From: CBFFRJ01 sp051486985 | GTDB taxonomy: Bacteria; Pseudomonadota; Gammaproteobacteria; Enterobacterales; Enterobacteriaceae | Assembly: GCF_051486985.1 (NCBI RefSeq) | Contig: NZ_JAHVDV010000014.1 | Coordinates: forward strand, 1-64,000 | Length of the DNA: 64,000 nt | Direction of reading: 5' to 3' | In this document: positions 35,988 to 44,490 of the stretch, piece after piece | Position numbering within the stretch: position 1 is the stretch's first letter | Layout: every line of letters begins with the position of its first letter | Program-made: the position numbers and the translations under genes | The notes under the pieces: model-generated | What the model saw: the letters and a program-made list of their open reading frames with translations, nothing else | Told to the model about the DNA's origin: nothing | The model's database searches: none

Positions 35988-37594
35988 TACTTATTTCCCT
36001 CCGTCAACGTAAACGGCGTGTCAATCCCCAACTCCTTACAGAACCCAGTAATGGTCTTATCAATCTCCGCCACTTTTCCTTCCAGATCGCGAATTTCCTG
36101 CGCCACCGCGTTAAGGTCAATCTCTTCTTCCACTTCAAAAGTATCAACATAGCGCGGAATATTAAGGTTGTAATTGTTGTTGCGGATCTCCTCCAGCGTC
36201 GCGATATGGCTGTATTTCTCGATCGCTTTCCAGTCGTTATAGGTATCGGCAATCTTGTCGATATGCTCCGACTGCAGGTGGTTCTGGGTTTTCACCTTCT
36301 CAAAATCGTTACTGGCGTCGATAAACATAATGCTGTCGTTGTGTTTGCGGCATTTACGCAGCACTAATACGCAAGTAGCTATCGGTGTTCCATAGAAAAT
36401 ATTTGCGGGTAAGCCGATCACCGCATCGATGCAGTTCAGCTTCTCAATCATAAACTGACGAATATGACCTTCGGCGGCTCCCCGGAACAAGACGCCGTGT
36501 GGCAACACCACCGCCATGGTGCCGTCATCTTCCAGGTGATGGAACATATGCTGTACAAACGCCATATCCGCTTTGCTGGATGGGGCCAGTTTGCCGTACT
36601 GGGCAAAGCGATCATCGTTCATAAACAGCGGGCTGGCGCTCCATTTGGCGGAGAACGGTGGGTTGGCGACGATGGCGTCAAATTTCAGATGCGTATGCTG
36701 CGGGTGCTCCAGCGTATCTTCCTGAATGATCTCAAAATCTGCATAGTGAACCCCGTGCAGAATCATGTTCATACGCGCCAGGTTATAGGTGGTACGGTTC
36801 ATCTCCTGGCCGTAGATTTTACCCACCGACGAGGCTTCACGTTTCACGCGCAGTAACAAAGAGCCAGAGCCACAGGTCGGGTCATACACGTTTTTCAGCT
36901 TCAGCTTGTGGGTGGTAACGATTTTCGACAGCAGTGTGGAAACCGGCTGTGGGGTATAGAACTCACCGGCTTTCTTACCTGCGCCTGAGGCGAACTGGCC
37001 GATAAGGTACTCGTAGGCATCACCCAGAATATCGGAACTCGCCTCGCTTAGGTTAAAGCTCAGTTTGTCGAGTTCAGTGACGACTTTGCCGATCAATTCG
37101 TTTTTCGCTTTCGCAGTATTACCAAGCTTGCTTGAGCCTAAATCGAGATCTTCAAACAGGTTGCTGAAGTCATCCGCAGAGTCGGTACCCAGCGTGCTCT
37201 GTTCAATGTTGCGTAGGGTAGTGGCGAGGTCTTCCAGAATAAAGCCGGTGCCTGTGCCCTTGGGGTCTTTAGCCACACGCTCAGCCATGGTGTGGAATAA
37301 ATCCGTTGGCGGCAGGAAATAGCCTAAGGTCTGGATACTGTCTTCTTTTACCGCATCAACGATATCCTGATACGCCGGATGTTCCGCAGTCAATTCATTG
37401 TACTGAATGCCATCTTCCGCCAGGATTTTGTTCGCATACGCGACAAATTTTTCTGACAGGTATTTGTAGAAGATAAAGCCTAAGCAGTAGTCGCGGAATT
37501 CATCGGCATTCATCTTACCGCGCAGGGTATCGGCGATATTCCACAGGCGGCCTTGCAGTTCACTTAAATTTTGCGCTTCAATCTGGGGGGACAT
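35987..37594 (-). CDS. hsdM: Type I restriction-modification methylase subunit
   Basis: This 535-residue N6-adenine methylase subunit has an N-terminal HsdM domain (LWNIADTLRGKMNADEFRDY), an S-adenosylmethionine motif DPTCGSGSLLLRV and the catalytic NPPF in DAIVANPPFSAKW. It forms the M2S methylase with HsdS, and the R2M2S complex with HsdR. The length is standard. It lies 47 bp after the small HsdS-like gene, which seems to be first in the operon. Confidence 0.95.
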   Translation of the reverse strand: MSPQIEAQNLSELQGRLWNIADTLRGKMNADEFRDYCLGFIFYKYLSEKFVAYANKILAEDGIQYNELTAEHPAYQDIVDAVKEDSIQTLGYFLPPTDLFHTMAERVAKDPKGTGTGFILEDLATTLRNIEQSTLGTDSADDFSNLFEDLDLGSSKLGNTAKAKNELIGKVVTELDKLSFNLSEASSDILGDAYEYLIGQFASGAGKKAGEFYTPQPVSTLLSKIVTTHKLKLKNVYDPTCGSGSLLLRVKREASSVGKIYGQEMNRTTYNLARMNMILHGVHYADFEIIQEDTLEHPQHTHLKFDAIVANPPFSAKWSASPLFMNDDRFAQYGKLAPSSKADMAFVQHMFHHLEDDGTMAVVLPHGVLFRGAAEGHIRQFMIEKLNCIDAVIGLPANIFYGTPIATCVLVLRKCRKHNDSIMFIDASNDFEKVKTQNHLQSEHIDKIADTYNDWKAIEKYSHIATLEEIRNNNYNLNIPRYVDTFEVEEEIDLNAVAQEIRDLEGKVAEIDKTITGFCKELGIDTPFTLTEGNK

Positions 37595-37641
37595 AGTTCT
37601 TCCTGTTGTTTTTCTTCGTCACGAAAGGGTGACGTAATAAG

Positions 37642-38214
37642 TCAAATCATACCACTGAGCAGGCTCAGGATCTGTTGTTCGCTCAGGGCGGCAATCCGCT
37701 GCTGATAAAAGCGTTTTTCTCGCGCCGCCAGATAGAGCCCCCCCATCGCTTTTTGCTGTGCGAGTGGTGGGAGGGTAACGGTAAAATTTTTCAGTTCATT
37801 AACCGCGATACGCTGTACGACGGTTGAACCCTGGGTGGCCTGAATCCGCTGACGTCGCCCCTCTGGGCTTTCATTGAAATGCCAGAGAAACCACGCTGTA
37901 TTAATCTGGCTGTCATCCACATCCACTTTGACGTAGTTGTTACCTAAAATACGTCCGGCATTTTCGGTGCTCACGCGAACCGCCTTGCCATGAATCAGGC
38001 TTATGACAACATCTCCTTTCTGCGCCAGCACAACATCCTGATGCGTTTTCACCCACTGTTCTATCTCGGCTGACACAATATCTGACTGCCAGTCATCTAC
38101 CAGAAACTGTTCGGTCGCATAGAAACGAAATGCGGACCCATCTGCGTTTTGCTGGATACGGCTGATGTGCGAGCCTGCCGTAAAGTGGGCGATGTCTTTG
38201 TAGCTTCGCGTCAT
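37642..38214 (-). CDS. Small HsdS-like (half-specificity) protein
   Basis: These 190 residues resemble one half of a specificity subunit: an N-terminal recognition-type domain with QKGDVVISLIHGKAVRV and NAGRILGNNYVKV, then NFTVTLPPLAQQKAMGGLY followed by a helical spacer. There is only one recognition domain. Such half-subunits can dimerise or modulate the complex. It is upstream of hsdM and co-directional. Its promoter should lie in 38215-38362, bounded by the IS element. Confidence 0.65.
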   Translation of the reverse strand: MTRSYKDIAHFTAGSHISRIQQNADGSAFRFYATEQFLVDDWQSDIVSAEIEQWVKTHQDVVLAQKGDVVISLIHGKAVRVSTENAGRILGNNYVKVDVDDSQINTAWFLWHFNESPEGRRQRIQATQGSTVVQRIAVNELKNFTVTLPPLAQQKAMGGLYLAAREKRFYQQRIAALSEQQILSLLSGMI

Positions 38215-38362
38215 TCTGCAATCCGAATAAATTTAAATTACATTGTCGTGGTATTGCCAATCATAAACCTGATGAATTATTTACATCAAGGAATTTAAAT
38301 TTATTACTCATGCGGCCGATCAATGTTTTTGTGACTCAGAAATCGTTTTATAGCGTCTAAAG

Positions 38363-39418
38363 GGCTTTGTTGAATAAATCGAACTTTTGCTGAGTTGAAG
38401 GATCAGATCACGCATCCTCCCGACAACACAGACCATTCCGTGGCAAAGCAAAAGTTCAGAATCACCAACTGGTCCACCTACAACAAAGCTCTCATCAACC
38501 GTGGCTCCCTCACTTTCTGGCTGGATGATGAGGCGATTCAGGCCTGGTATGAGTCGGCAACGCCTTCATCACGAGGAAGGCCCCAGCGCTATTCTGATCT
38601 CGCCATCACCACCGTTCTGGTGATTAAACGCGTATTCCGGCTGACCCTGCGGGCTGCGCAGGGTTTTATTGATTCCATTTTTGCCCTGATGAACGTTCCG
38701 TTGCGCTGCCCGGATTACACCAGTGTCAGTAAGCGGGCAAAGTCGGTTAATGTCAGTTTCAAAACGTCCACCCGGGGTGAAATCGCACACCTGGTGATTG
38801 ATTCCACCGGGCTGAAGGTCTTTGGTGAAGGCGAATGGAAAGTCAGAAAGCACGGCAAAGAGCGCCGTCGTATCTGGCGAAAGTTGCATCTTGCTGTTGA
38901 CAGCAACACACATGAAGTTGTCTATGCAGACCTGTCGCTGAATAACGTCACGGACTCAGAAGCCTTCCCGGGCCTTATCCGGCAGACTCACAGAAAAATC
39001 AGGGCAGCCGCGGCAGACGGGGCTTACGATACCCGGCTCTGTCACGATGAACTGCGCCGCAAAAAAATCAGCGCGCTTATTCCTCCCCGAAAAGGAGCAG
39101 GTTACTGGCCCGGTGAGTACGCAGACCGCAACCGTGCCGTTGCTAATCAGCGGCTGAGCGGAAGCAATGCACGGTGGAAATGGACAACGGAATATAACCG
39201 TCGCTCGATAGCGGAAACGGCAATGTACAGAATGAAGCAGTTGTTGGGAGATTCACTGACGCTGCGTGACTACGATGGTCAGGTAGCGGAAGCTATGGCC
39301 ATGGTGCGTGCGTTGAACAGGATGACAAAGGCTGGGATGCCAGAAAGCGTGCGTATTGCCTGAAAATCCAGCCAGCTACAGGGTCGTTCGCACGAAATCT
39401 TATTTATTCAACAAAGCC
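38363..39418 (+). mobile_element. IS903-like insertion sequence (IS5 family)
   Basis: This 1056-bp element has 18-bp terminal inverted repeats: GGCTTTGTTGAATAAATC at 38363-38380, and its inverse at 39401-39418 with one inner mismatch. Length and ends match IS903 (1057 bp). The 9-bp flanks differ (CGTCTAAAG left, CCGGGCATT right), so the usual target duplication is missing, which points to deletion or recombination next to the element. Confidence 0.92.
38440..39363 (+). CDS. IS903-type transposase
   Basis: This 307-residue DDE transposase of the IS5 family, IS903 group, starts at GTG 38440 (VAKQKFRITNW), giving the same length as IS903 transposase. Blocks such as NWSTYNKALINRGSLTFWL, LVIDSTGLKVFGEGEWKVRK (first Asp) and AADGAYDTRLCHDELRRKK (second Asp) are present, as is the final Glu region SIAETAMYRMKQLL. 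It appears intact. Confidence 0.95.
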   Translation: MAKQKFRITNWSTYNKALINRGSLTFWLDDEAIQAWYESATPSSRGRPQRYSDLAITTVLVIKRVFRLTLRAAQGFIDSIFALMNVPLRCPDYTSVSKRAKSVNVSFKTSTRGEIAHLVIDSTGLKVFGEGEWKVRKHGKERRRIWRKLHLAVDSNTHEVVYADLSLNNVTDSEAFPGLIRQTHRKIRAAAADGAYDTRLCHDELRRKKISALIPPRKGAGYWPGEYADRNRAVANQRLSGSNARWKWTTEYNRRSIAETAMYRMKQLLGDSLTLRDYDGQVAEAMAMVRALNRMTKAGMPESVRIA

Positions 39419-39539
39419 CCGGGCATTTTACAACGTGCTGAATGGCTTAGAGAGTCATGGCGATATTAGTTATACACCAAAAGTTTTTAGGTTACTTATT
39501 GTTTTAAGTAGATTACTAAACTGTATCGGTAACTTATAA
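39419..39539 (+). pseudogene. 3' gene fragment cut off by the IS element
   Basis: From the IS edge a frame runs about 38 codons (AFYNVLNGLESHGDISYT onward, ending LLNCIGNL) to TAA at 39537-39539, with no start. It looks like the tail of a gene whose beginning was lost when the IS element inserted or deleted its flank. Family not recognised. Confidence 0.4.
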
Positions 39540-39632
39540 AAACATTCAGATATATATCATTCTCCTGAACATACCTAATTAACGGCGGAATCTCACGGTT
39601 CTGCTGTTTTTATATTCATTTTCAGAGGAGTA

Positions 39633-40499
39633 ATGATGAAAAAATCTGAAGGCTTGCAGTCGCTGCAGAGGTCGCTTTCTGGCCTGCCACAGTGGGCATC
39701 AGAGCGTATTCTGCAACAGATAAACCAGCTTGCTCACTACGAGCCAGTGATCGGCATTATGGGTAAAACTGGAGCGGGAAAGAGTAGCCTTTGCAATGCC
39801 CTGTTTGCTGGAGAGGTATCGCCGGTCAGCGATGTGGAGGCCTGTACCCGTGAACTACTGCGTTTTCGCCTGCAGGTTGGCGACCGCTATATGACGCTGG
39901 TGGATCTGCCCGGCGCTGGGGAAAGTAGCGTTCGCGATACCGAGTATGCTGCGCTGTACCGCGAACAACTTTCCCGGCTCGATCTGGTACTGTGGTTGAT
40001 TAAGGCAGATGACCGGGCGCTGGCAGTAGATGAGCATTTTTATCATCAGGTGATTGGGGAGGCATTCCGGCATAAGGTGCTGTTTGTTATCAGCCAGTCG
40101 GACAAGACTGAACCCACCAGCGGTAGTGGTCAATTGTCCACGGCGCAGAAGCAGAATATCAGCCGCAAAATCTGCCTGCTGCACGAGCTGTTTCAACCTG
40201 TACATCCGGTGTGTGCGGTGTCGGTCCGTCTGCAGTGGGGGTTACGGGTGATGGCCGAGCGGATGATAAAGTGTCTGCCACGTGAGGCCAGTAGCCCGGT
40301 GGTGGCGCAACTGCAGTCTCCCTTTCGCACAACGACAGTCCAGGAAAAAGCACGTGACGATTTTGGTGAAACGGTCGGCGCGGTACTGGACACGGTAAGT
40401 GCTTTCCCACTGATACCGGCTCCGGTACGGGCCGTAATACAGGCCGTCCGTAACACCGTGGTGTCGGTTGCCCGGGCTGTCTGGAATTTCTTCTTCTGA
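39633..40499 (+). CDS. YfjP-like GTPase
   Basis: This 288-residue Era/YeeP/YfjP-type GTPase has the G1 motif GKTGAGKSS (44-52), G3 DLPGAGES and a G4-like SQSDK. The C-terminus is hydrophobic (VSAFPLIPAPVRAVIQAV), suggesting membrane contact. GAGGAG precedes two adjacent ATGs (39633 and 39636). In CP4-type islands this gene opens the cargo block that follows here. Function unknown. Confidence 0.85.
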   Translation: MMKKSEGLQSLQRSLSGLPQWASERILQQINQLAHYEPVIGIMGKTGAGKSSLCNALFAGEVSPVSDVEACTRELLRFRLQVGDRYMTLVDLPGAGESSVRDTEYAALYREQLSRLDLVLWLIKADDRALAVDEHFYHQVIGEAFRHKVLFVISQSDKTEPTSGSGQLSTAQKQNISRKICLLHELFQPVHPVCAVSVRLQWGLRVMAERMIKCLPREASSPVVAQLQSPFRTTTVQEKARDDFGETVGAVLDTVSAFPLIPAPVRAVIQAVRNTVVSVARAVWNFFF

Positions 40500-40590
40500 A
40501 CGTTTAACGCCTGCCTGTTCTTTCCCGATCCCTGTCGCTAGTGCGGCAGGGCTTTCTTTATTTGTTTTACCCGTATTGAAGAGTCTGCTT

Positions 40591-41145
40591 ATGACCCGTC
40601 TGGCTTCGCGCTTTGGCGCAGCAAACCTTATCCGTCGTGACCGTCCGTTAACCCGTGAAGAGTTGTTCCGCGTGGTACCCAGCGTATTCAGCGATGACAA
40701 ATATGAATCCCGTAGTGAAAGATACACATATATACCCACCATCTCTTTGCTGGATAGCCTGCAGCAGGAGGGCTTCCAGCCGTTCTTTGCGTGTCAGACC
40801 CGTGTGCGATCAGGCCGGAGAGAAACTGACCATCAGTTGCAGCTACAAAAAGATGGTTGTGGTCGGCAGGTTCCGAAAGAGGATTACCGCGCCACCTCTG
40901 ATGAAGGAATGAGCAGGGTGTATCTTCTGATAAACAATGAAAAATACTCGCTTGAGAATGAAATTTTGCTTCCTGGCGAGGTCGTTCCGGCTCAGGTGGC
41001 TTTTGAAGCGCTGAAGCACACAGGAGCAAAAGACAAACTGGCCTTCACCGCCTTACAGTCAGGAGAATCGAAACCGTTCAGTGCCCGTGGTCTTCACGAT
41101 GCGCTGAAAGATATCACTTGGCAGGATTGTCTCGATCAACCCTGA
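40591..41145 (+). CDS. DUF932 (YfjQ-like) N-terminus fused to an unrelated tail
   Basis: Residues 1-70 match the start of YfjQ/DUF932 proteins (RLASRFGAANLIRRDRPLT, then SERYTYIPTISLLD and FFACQTRVR). Where YfjQ (273 aa) continues with its own domain, this frame switches to an unrelated 110-residue tail ending KDITWQDCLDQP. At the junction an overlapping frame reads GEKLTISCSYKKM, as if part of a second gene. This looks like a deletion that joined two neighbouring genes. The product is 184 residues and probably not a working YfjQ. Confidence 0.6.
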   Translation: MTRLASRFGAANLIRRDRPLTREELFRVVPSVFSDDKYESRSERYTYIPTISLLDSLQQEGFQPFFACQTRVRSGRRETDHQLQLQKDGCGRQVPKEDYRATSDEGMSRVYLLINNEKYSLENEILLPGEVVPAQVAFEALKHTGAKDKLAFTALQSGESKPFSARGLHDALKDITWQDCLDQP

Positions 41146-41222
41146 CGCCTTTTCACATAAGTCATTCGACCAGCCCTGTTGCACATGTGCAACAGGGCTT
41201 TTTGCTTTTTGAGGTCATCATC

Positions 41223-41462
41223 ATGCCTGAATCCCCGTTACTACCGCCCGGTTCTTTCACCCGGCAGCACGCCGAAGCCATTATCAGTCGTTACCACAAC
41301 GTCACCATCGAAGATGACCAGACCACGCATTTTCGTCTGGTTGTGCGCGACGATGATGGCGGCATGGTCTGGCGTGCCTGGAATTTTGAGCCCGATGCCG
41401 GTGCAGAACTTACCCCATATATCCGGCGCTATGGCATCCGCAGGTCGTTACTCACCGACTGA
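41223..41462 (+). CDS. DUF905 (YkfF-like) protein
   Basis: These 79 residues match the length and pattern of E. coli YkfF: LLPPGSFTRQHAEAI, FRLVVRDDDGGMVWRAWNFE and GIRRS near the end. The ATG at 41223 gives exactly the family length; the frame upstream is not conserved. It is a CP4-island gene of unknown function between the DUF932 remnant and the antirestriction gene. Confidence 0.85.
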   Translation: MPESPLLPPGSFTRQHAEAIISRYHNVTIEDDQTTHFRLVVRDDDGGMVWRAWNFEPDAGAELTPYIRRYGIRRSLLTD

Positions 41463-41560
41463 CAAACCCCATTCCCGACAGCCACATCTCCCGGACCATC
41501 CTTTATTAACCCACACGCCAGCCATCGCGGCTGGCACTTTTTATTGACGGAGACATTTAC

Positions 41561-42019
41561 ATGACAACAGCGACACAGTACGACCTTGTACCCGCTAACG
41601 AATCCGATTTCAAACTCACAGTAACGCAGGTTCCCGACGAACAGCGTCTCGATTTCTGGCCACAGCACTTTGGCTCTATCCCACAATGGATAACGCTGGA
41701 ACCCCGCATTTTTGCCTGGATGGACCGCTTCTGTGATGAGTACAGCGGTGGTATCTGGTCCTTTTACACGCTCAGCAATGGCGGCGCGTTTATGGCCCCT
41801 GATGCTGACAGTGACGATAAATGGCGTCTGTTCAACAGTATGAACGGTAATGATGCGGATATGATTGCAGAAGCTGCCGGTATCGCTGTCAGCCTGATTG
41901 ACTACAGCCATCACGCCTGTCGCACCGAATGCGATGCCATGACGGAGCACTATTACCGCCTGCGGGACTATGCGCTGCAGCATCCAGAAGCCCACGCCAT
42001 TCTGCGTATCATCGACTGA
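41561..42019 (+). CDS. ArdB/KlcA-type antirestriction protein
   Basis: This 152-residue protein is of the ArdB/KlcA/YafX family, which blocks type I restriction in the cell without closely mimicking DNA. Blocks include VPDEQRLDFWPQHFG, PRIFAWMDRFCDEYSGG, WSFYTLSNGGAFM and CRTECDAMTEHYYRLRDYA. It shares an island with a complete type I system, which may let the element pass into hosts or restrain its own restriction. It is 15 bp upstream of the RadC-type gene. Confidence 0.9.
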   Translation: MTTATQYDLVPANESDFKLTVTQVPDEQRLDFWPQHFGSIPQWITLEPRIFAWMDRFCDEYSGGIWSFYTLSNGGAFMAPDADSDDKWRLFNSMNGNDADMIAEAAGIAVSLIDYSHHACRTECDAMTEHYYRLRDYALQHPEAHAILRIID

Positions 42020-42034
42020 CCGGAGGAACAACGG

Positions 42035-42511
42035 ATGAAACAGCTTTCCTTTTTACCCGGCGAGATGACGCCACAGGACCGGCGTCTCATCCAGCGGGCG
42101 CTCAGGGTTCTGGACCGGCATCTGCATGAGCCCGGGGTAGCCTTTACCTCCACCCACGCCGTACGTGAATGGCTGCGACTGCATATGGCCGCGCTTGAGC
42201 GGGAAGAGTTCCGGGTGTTGTATCTGGACAACCAGAATCAGCTTATTGCCCATGAGACGCTCTTTAGCGGCACAATTAACCGTACCGAGGTGTATCCCCG
42301 GGAGGTCGTTAAGCGCGCCCTTTATTTCAATGCCGCAGCGGTGATACTGGCGCATAACCATCCTTCCGGCGAGACGACGCCCAGCCAGGCTGATAAAGCT
42401 CTCACGCAGCGCCTGATACAGACACTTCAGCTGGTGGATATCCGCGTCCCTGACCATCTGATTGTCGGCGGCAGGCAAATCTATTCGTTCGCAGAACACG
42501 GTCTGCTGTGA
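42035..42511 (+). CDS. RadC/JAB-domain protein (YkfG-like)
   Basis: This 158-residue protein of the RadC family has the metal-binding JAB motif in ILAHNHPSGETTPSQAD and the preceding RVLYLDNQNQLIAHETLFSGT. These island-borne versions are shorter than chromosomal RadC (about 220 aa) because they lack the N-terminal helix-hairpin-helix region. GGAGG precedes the start. The molecular role is not established. Confidence 0.9.
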   Translation: MKQLSFLPGEMTPQDRRLIQRALRVLDRHLHEPGVAFTSTHAVREWLRLHMAALEREEFRVLYLDNQNQLIAHETLFSGTINRTEVYPREVVKRALYFNAAAVILAHNHPSGETTPSQADKALTQRLIQTLQLVDIRVPDHLIVGGRQIYSFAEHGLL

Positions 42512-42519
42512 GGAATTAC

Positions 42520-42741
42520 ATGAAAATTATCAGTAAGCGCCGGGCAATGACGATATACCGCCAGCATCCGGAGTCCCGAATCTTTCGCTACTGCACCGGA
42601 AAATATCAGTGGCACGGTAGCGTCTGCCATTACACCGGCAGGGACGTTCCGGATAGCACAGGAGTCCTGGCTGTGTACGCCGAACGCCGCCAGGACCGCA
42701 ACGGGCCTTATGCCTGCCTGATGAGCATCACCCTGAACTGA
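42520..42741 (+). CDS. DUF987 (YkfH-like) protein
   Basis: 73 residues starting MKIISKRRAMTIYRQHPESR, close to E. coli YkfH in length and sequence (SVCHYTGRDVP, YAERRQDRNGPY). The ATG at 42520 has GAGGA upstream; a frame start at 42508 is not conserved. It lies in the usual order RadC-DUF987-CbeA-CbtA of CP4 islands. Confidence 0.88.
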   Translation: MKIISKRRAMTIYRQHPESRIFRYCTGKYQWHGSVCHYTGRDVPDSTGVLAVYAERRQDRNGPYACLMSITLN

Positions 42742-42759
42742 CAATAGTGGAGAACTGTA

Positions 42760-43077
42760 ATGAGCAACATCACTTGGGGCTTGCAGCGCGATATCATGCC
42801 GCGCCTGGGAACACGTCTGGTGCAGGAGGGCAACTGGCTGCACTACCTAGCTGACCGGGCCAGTATCACCGGTAAGTTCAGTGACGCCGAATGCCAGAAG
42901 CTGGATGAAACATTCCCGCACTTTATCAGCCAGATGGAATCGATGCTGACCACCGGTGAACTGAATCCCCTACACGTTCATTGCGTCACCCTGTACCACA
43001 CCGGTTTTACCTGCGAAGCCGACACCCTCGGCAGTTGCGGCTACGTATACATCGCCATTTATCCCACTAAGCGCTAA
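42760..43077 (+). CDS. CbeA/YeeU/YafW-type antitoxin
   Basis: This 105-residue antitoxin belongs to a type IV toxin-antitoxin pair. In the E. coli relatives it counters the toxin by stabilising cytoskeletal polymers (MreB/FtsZ) instead of binding the toxin. Blocks: WGLQRDIMPRLGTRLVQEG, LDETFPHFISQME and HCVTLYHTGFTCEADTLGS. It lies 20 bp upstream of the toxin gene. Confidence 0.9.
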   Translation: MSNITWGLQRDIMPRLGTRLVQEGNWLHYLADRASITGKFSDAECQKLDETFPHFISQMESMLTTGELNPLHVHCVTLYHTGFTCEADTLGSCGYVYIAIYPTKR

Positions 43078-43097
43078 TTACTTTCACGAGAGCAAGC

Positions 43098-43439
43098 ATG
43101 AAACCTCAATCTGCAGCAACTTCGCGGGCGGTAAAACCCTGCCTGTCCCCCGTGGCTATCTGGCAAATTCTACTGACACGCCTGCTGGAACAACACTATG
43201 GCTTGACTCTGAACGACACGCCGTTCAGGGATGAATCCGTTATACAGGAACATATCGATGCAGGTATCACGCTGGCCAATGCCGTTAACTTTCTGGTGGA
43301 AAAATACGAGCTTGTTCGTATCGATCGCAGAAGGTTTAGTTGGCAGGAACAATCACCTTATCTTCGGGCTGTAGATATTCTGCGAGCACGGCAGGCAACT
43401 GGCTTGTTGCGGCAAAGCCGTAACAACGTAGTACGGTGA
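43098..43439 (+). CDS. CbtA/YeeV/YkfI-type toxin
   Basis: This 113-residue toxin partners the upstream CbeA-type antitoxin. Relatives block FtsZ and MreB polymerisation and so cell division and shape. Blocks: SPVAIWQILLTRLLEQHYGLT, FRDESVIQEHIDAGITLANAV and IDRRRFSWQEQSPYL. Confidence 0.9.
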   Translation: MKPQSAATSRAVKPCLSPVAIWQILLTRLLEQHYGLTLNDTPFRDESVIQEHIDAGITLANAVNFLVEKYELVRIDRRRFSWQEQSPYLRAVDILRARQATGLLRQSRNNVVR

Positions 43440-43554
43440 ATATTGCGTACAACCTTCCTGATTTAAATTTCTGAGCTTTCTCCCTTGTTTACATATTGCA
43501 TAATGCGCCTGCCATTACCCGGCGGGCGCGTTTGCTTTTTAAGGACAAAATGTC

Positions 43555-44388
43555 ATGCAAACTAAAGCTGAAGTATTAACCGATCATAGCGAGCTAATTT
43601 GCTCGACCAGTATTGAACGCATAGTGACAGGCCGCGATACAGCACTAAAACAGATCGAGCAACTCATCCAGCAACTTGATGCCATTTCACAGCTAACCTC
43701 AGAAATTGGCGGTGGTACAGCGCAAGACTGGGCGATGAAAGCCGGGCATCGTTACGATAGCTGGATGACCGAAAAGGTCGATAAAGCACTGCCTGCCGTT
43801 ACCCGCAATATTGACCGTAGTATCTGGCGCGATTTGATGTTGAAGTCTGGCATGATGGCCTTGATGGATGCTCAGGCCCGTGACCAGTGGCATAAGAACC
43901 TGGAGGAGGGGGATCTGCCTGCCATCAGCGAGGCGAATATCCTGAGTACTTTTGAGCAGCTACATCTGAACAAAATGGATGTATTTGAGCGTGGCATTAT
44001 CAATGTCTTCAAAGGGCTGTCGTGGGATTACAAAACCAATAGTCCCTGCAGCTTTGGTAAAAAGATCATCGTCAACAATTTGGTGACGCATAACCGCTGG
44101 GGATTTAGTTTGAACTGGGGTTGGCGACGGGATCAACTAGCGGACCTGGAACGAATGTTATTTCTGCTGGATGGTAAACCGATACCCGATAACCGTGGTG
44201 ATGTTACTACTCGATTGATGGAGCATATTCGGGATAACCCTTCGAAGGATGTTTACGAAGATGATTTTTTCAGTATACGTTACTTCCAGAAAGGAACCGC
44301 GCACATCACTTTTAAACGTATCGACCTGACAGAAAAGATGAATGATATCGTGGCGAAGCACTATCCGGGGATGCTGGCAGCGAGATGA
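43555..44388 (+). CDS. DUF4942 protein
   Basis: This 277-residue protein of the DUF4942 family regularly follows the CbeA/CbtA pair in CP4 islands. Blocks: MKAGHRYDSWMTEKVDKALP, FEQLHLNKMDVFERGIINVF and FGKKIIVNNLV. The C-terminal third (DDFFSIRYFQKGTAHITFKR) recalls the substrate-proximal part of some DNA methylases, though no catalytic motif is visible. It is the last gene before the right end of the island. Confidence 0.85.
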   Translation: MQTKAEVLTDHSELICSTSIERIVTGRDTALKQIEQLIQQLDAISQLTSEIGGGTAQDWAMKAGHRYDSWMTEKVDKALPAVTRNIDRSIWRDLMLKSGMMALMDAQARDQWHKNLEEGDLPAISEANILSTFEQLHLNKMDVFERGIINVFKGLSWDYKTNSPCSFGKKIIVNNLVTHNRWGFSLNWGWRRDQLADLERMLFLLDGKPIPDNRGDVTTRLMEHIRDNPSKDVYEDDFFSIRYFQKGTAHITFKRIDLTEKMNDIVAKHYPGMLAAR

Positions 44389-44406
44389 AGAGGGCAGGGA
44401 GGCAAT

Positions 44407-44434
44407 TCCTTACCTGACCCATTACCTGACCCGA
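44407..44434. repeat. Right-end copy of the integrase arm-type direct repeat
   Basis: An exact 28-bp copy of 18047-18074, containing TTACCTGACCC twice in tandem (44410 and 44422). It lies about 84 bp from the tRNA core site, mirroring the left end where the block lies about 124 bp from the core. Confidence 0.75.
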
Positions 44435-44444
44435 TTCGTATAAA

Positions 44445-44482
44445 ACGAAAAAGGAGTCAGATGATTTCTCATCTAACTCCTT
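44445..44482 (-). terminator. Terminator now serving tRNA-Ile2
   Basis: On the minus strand AAGGAGTTAGATGA pairs with TCATCTGACTCCTT across GAAA (one G-T or C-A position), followed by TTTCGTTTT. It begins 9 bp after the tRNA and must have been supplied by the island, since the native terminator is stranded at 17831. Confidence 0.75.
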
Positions 44483-44490
44483 GTTTTATC

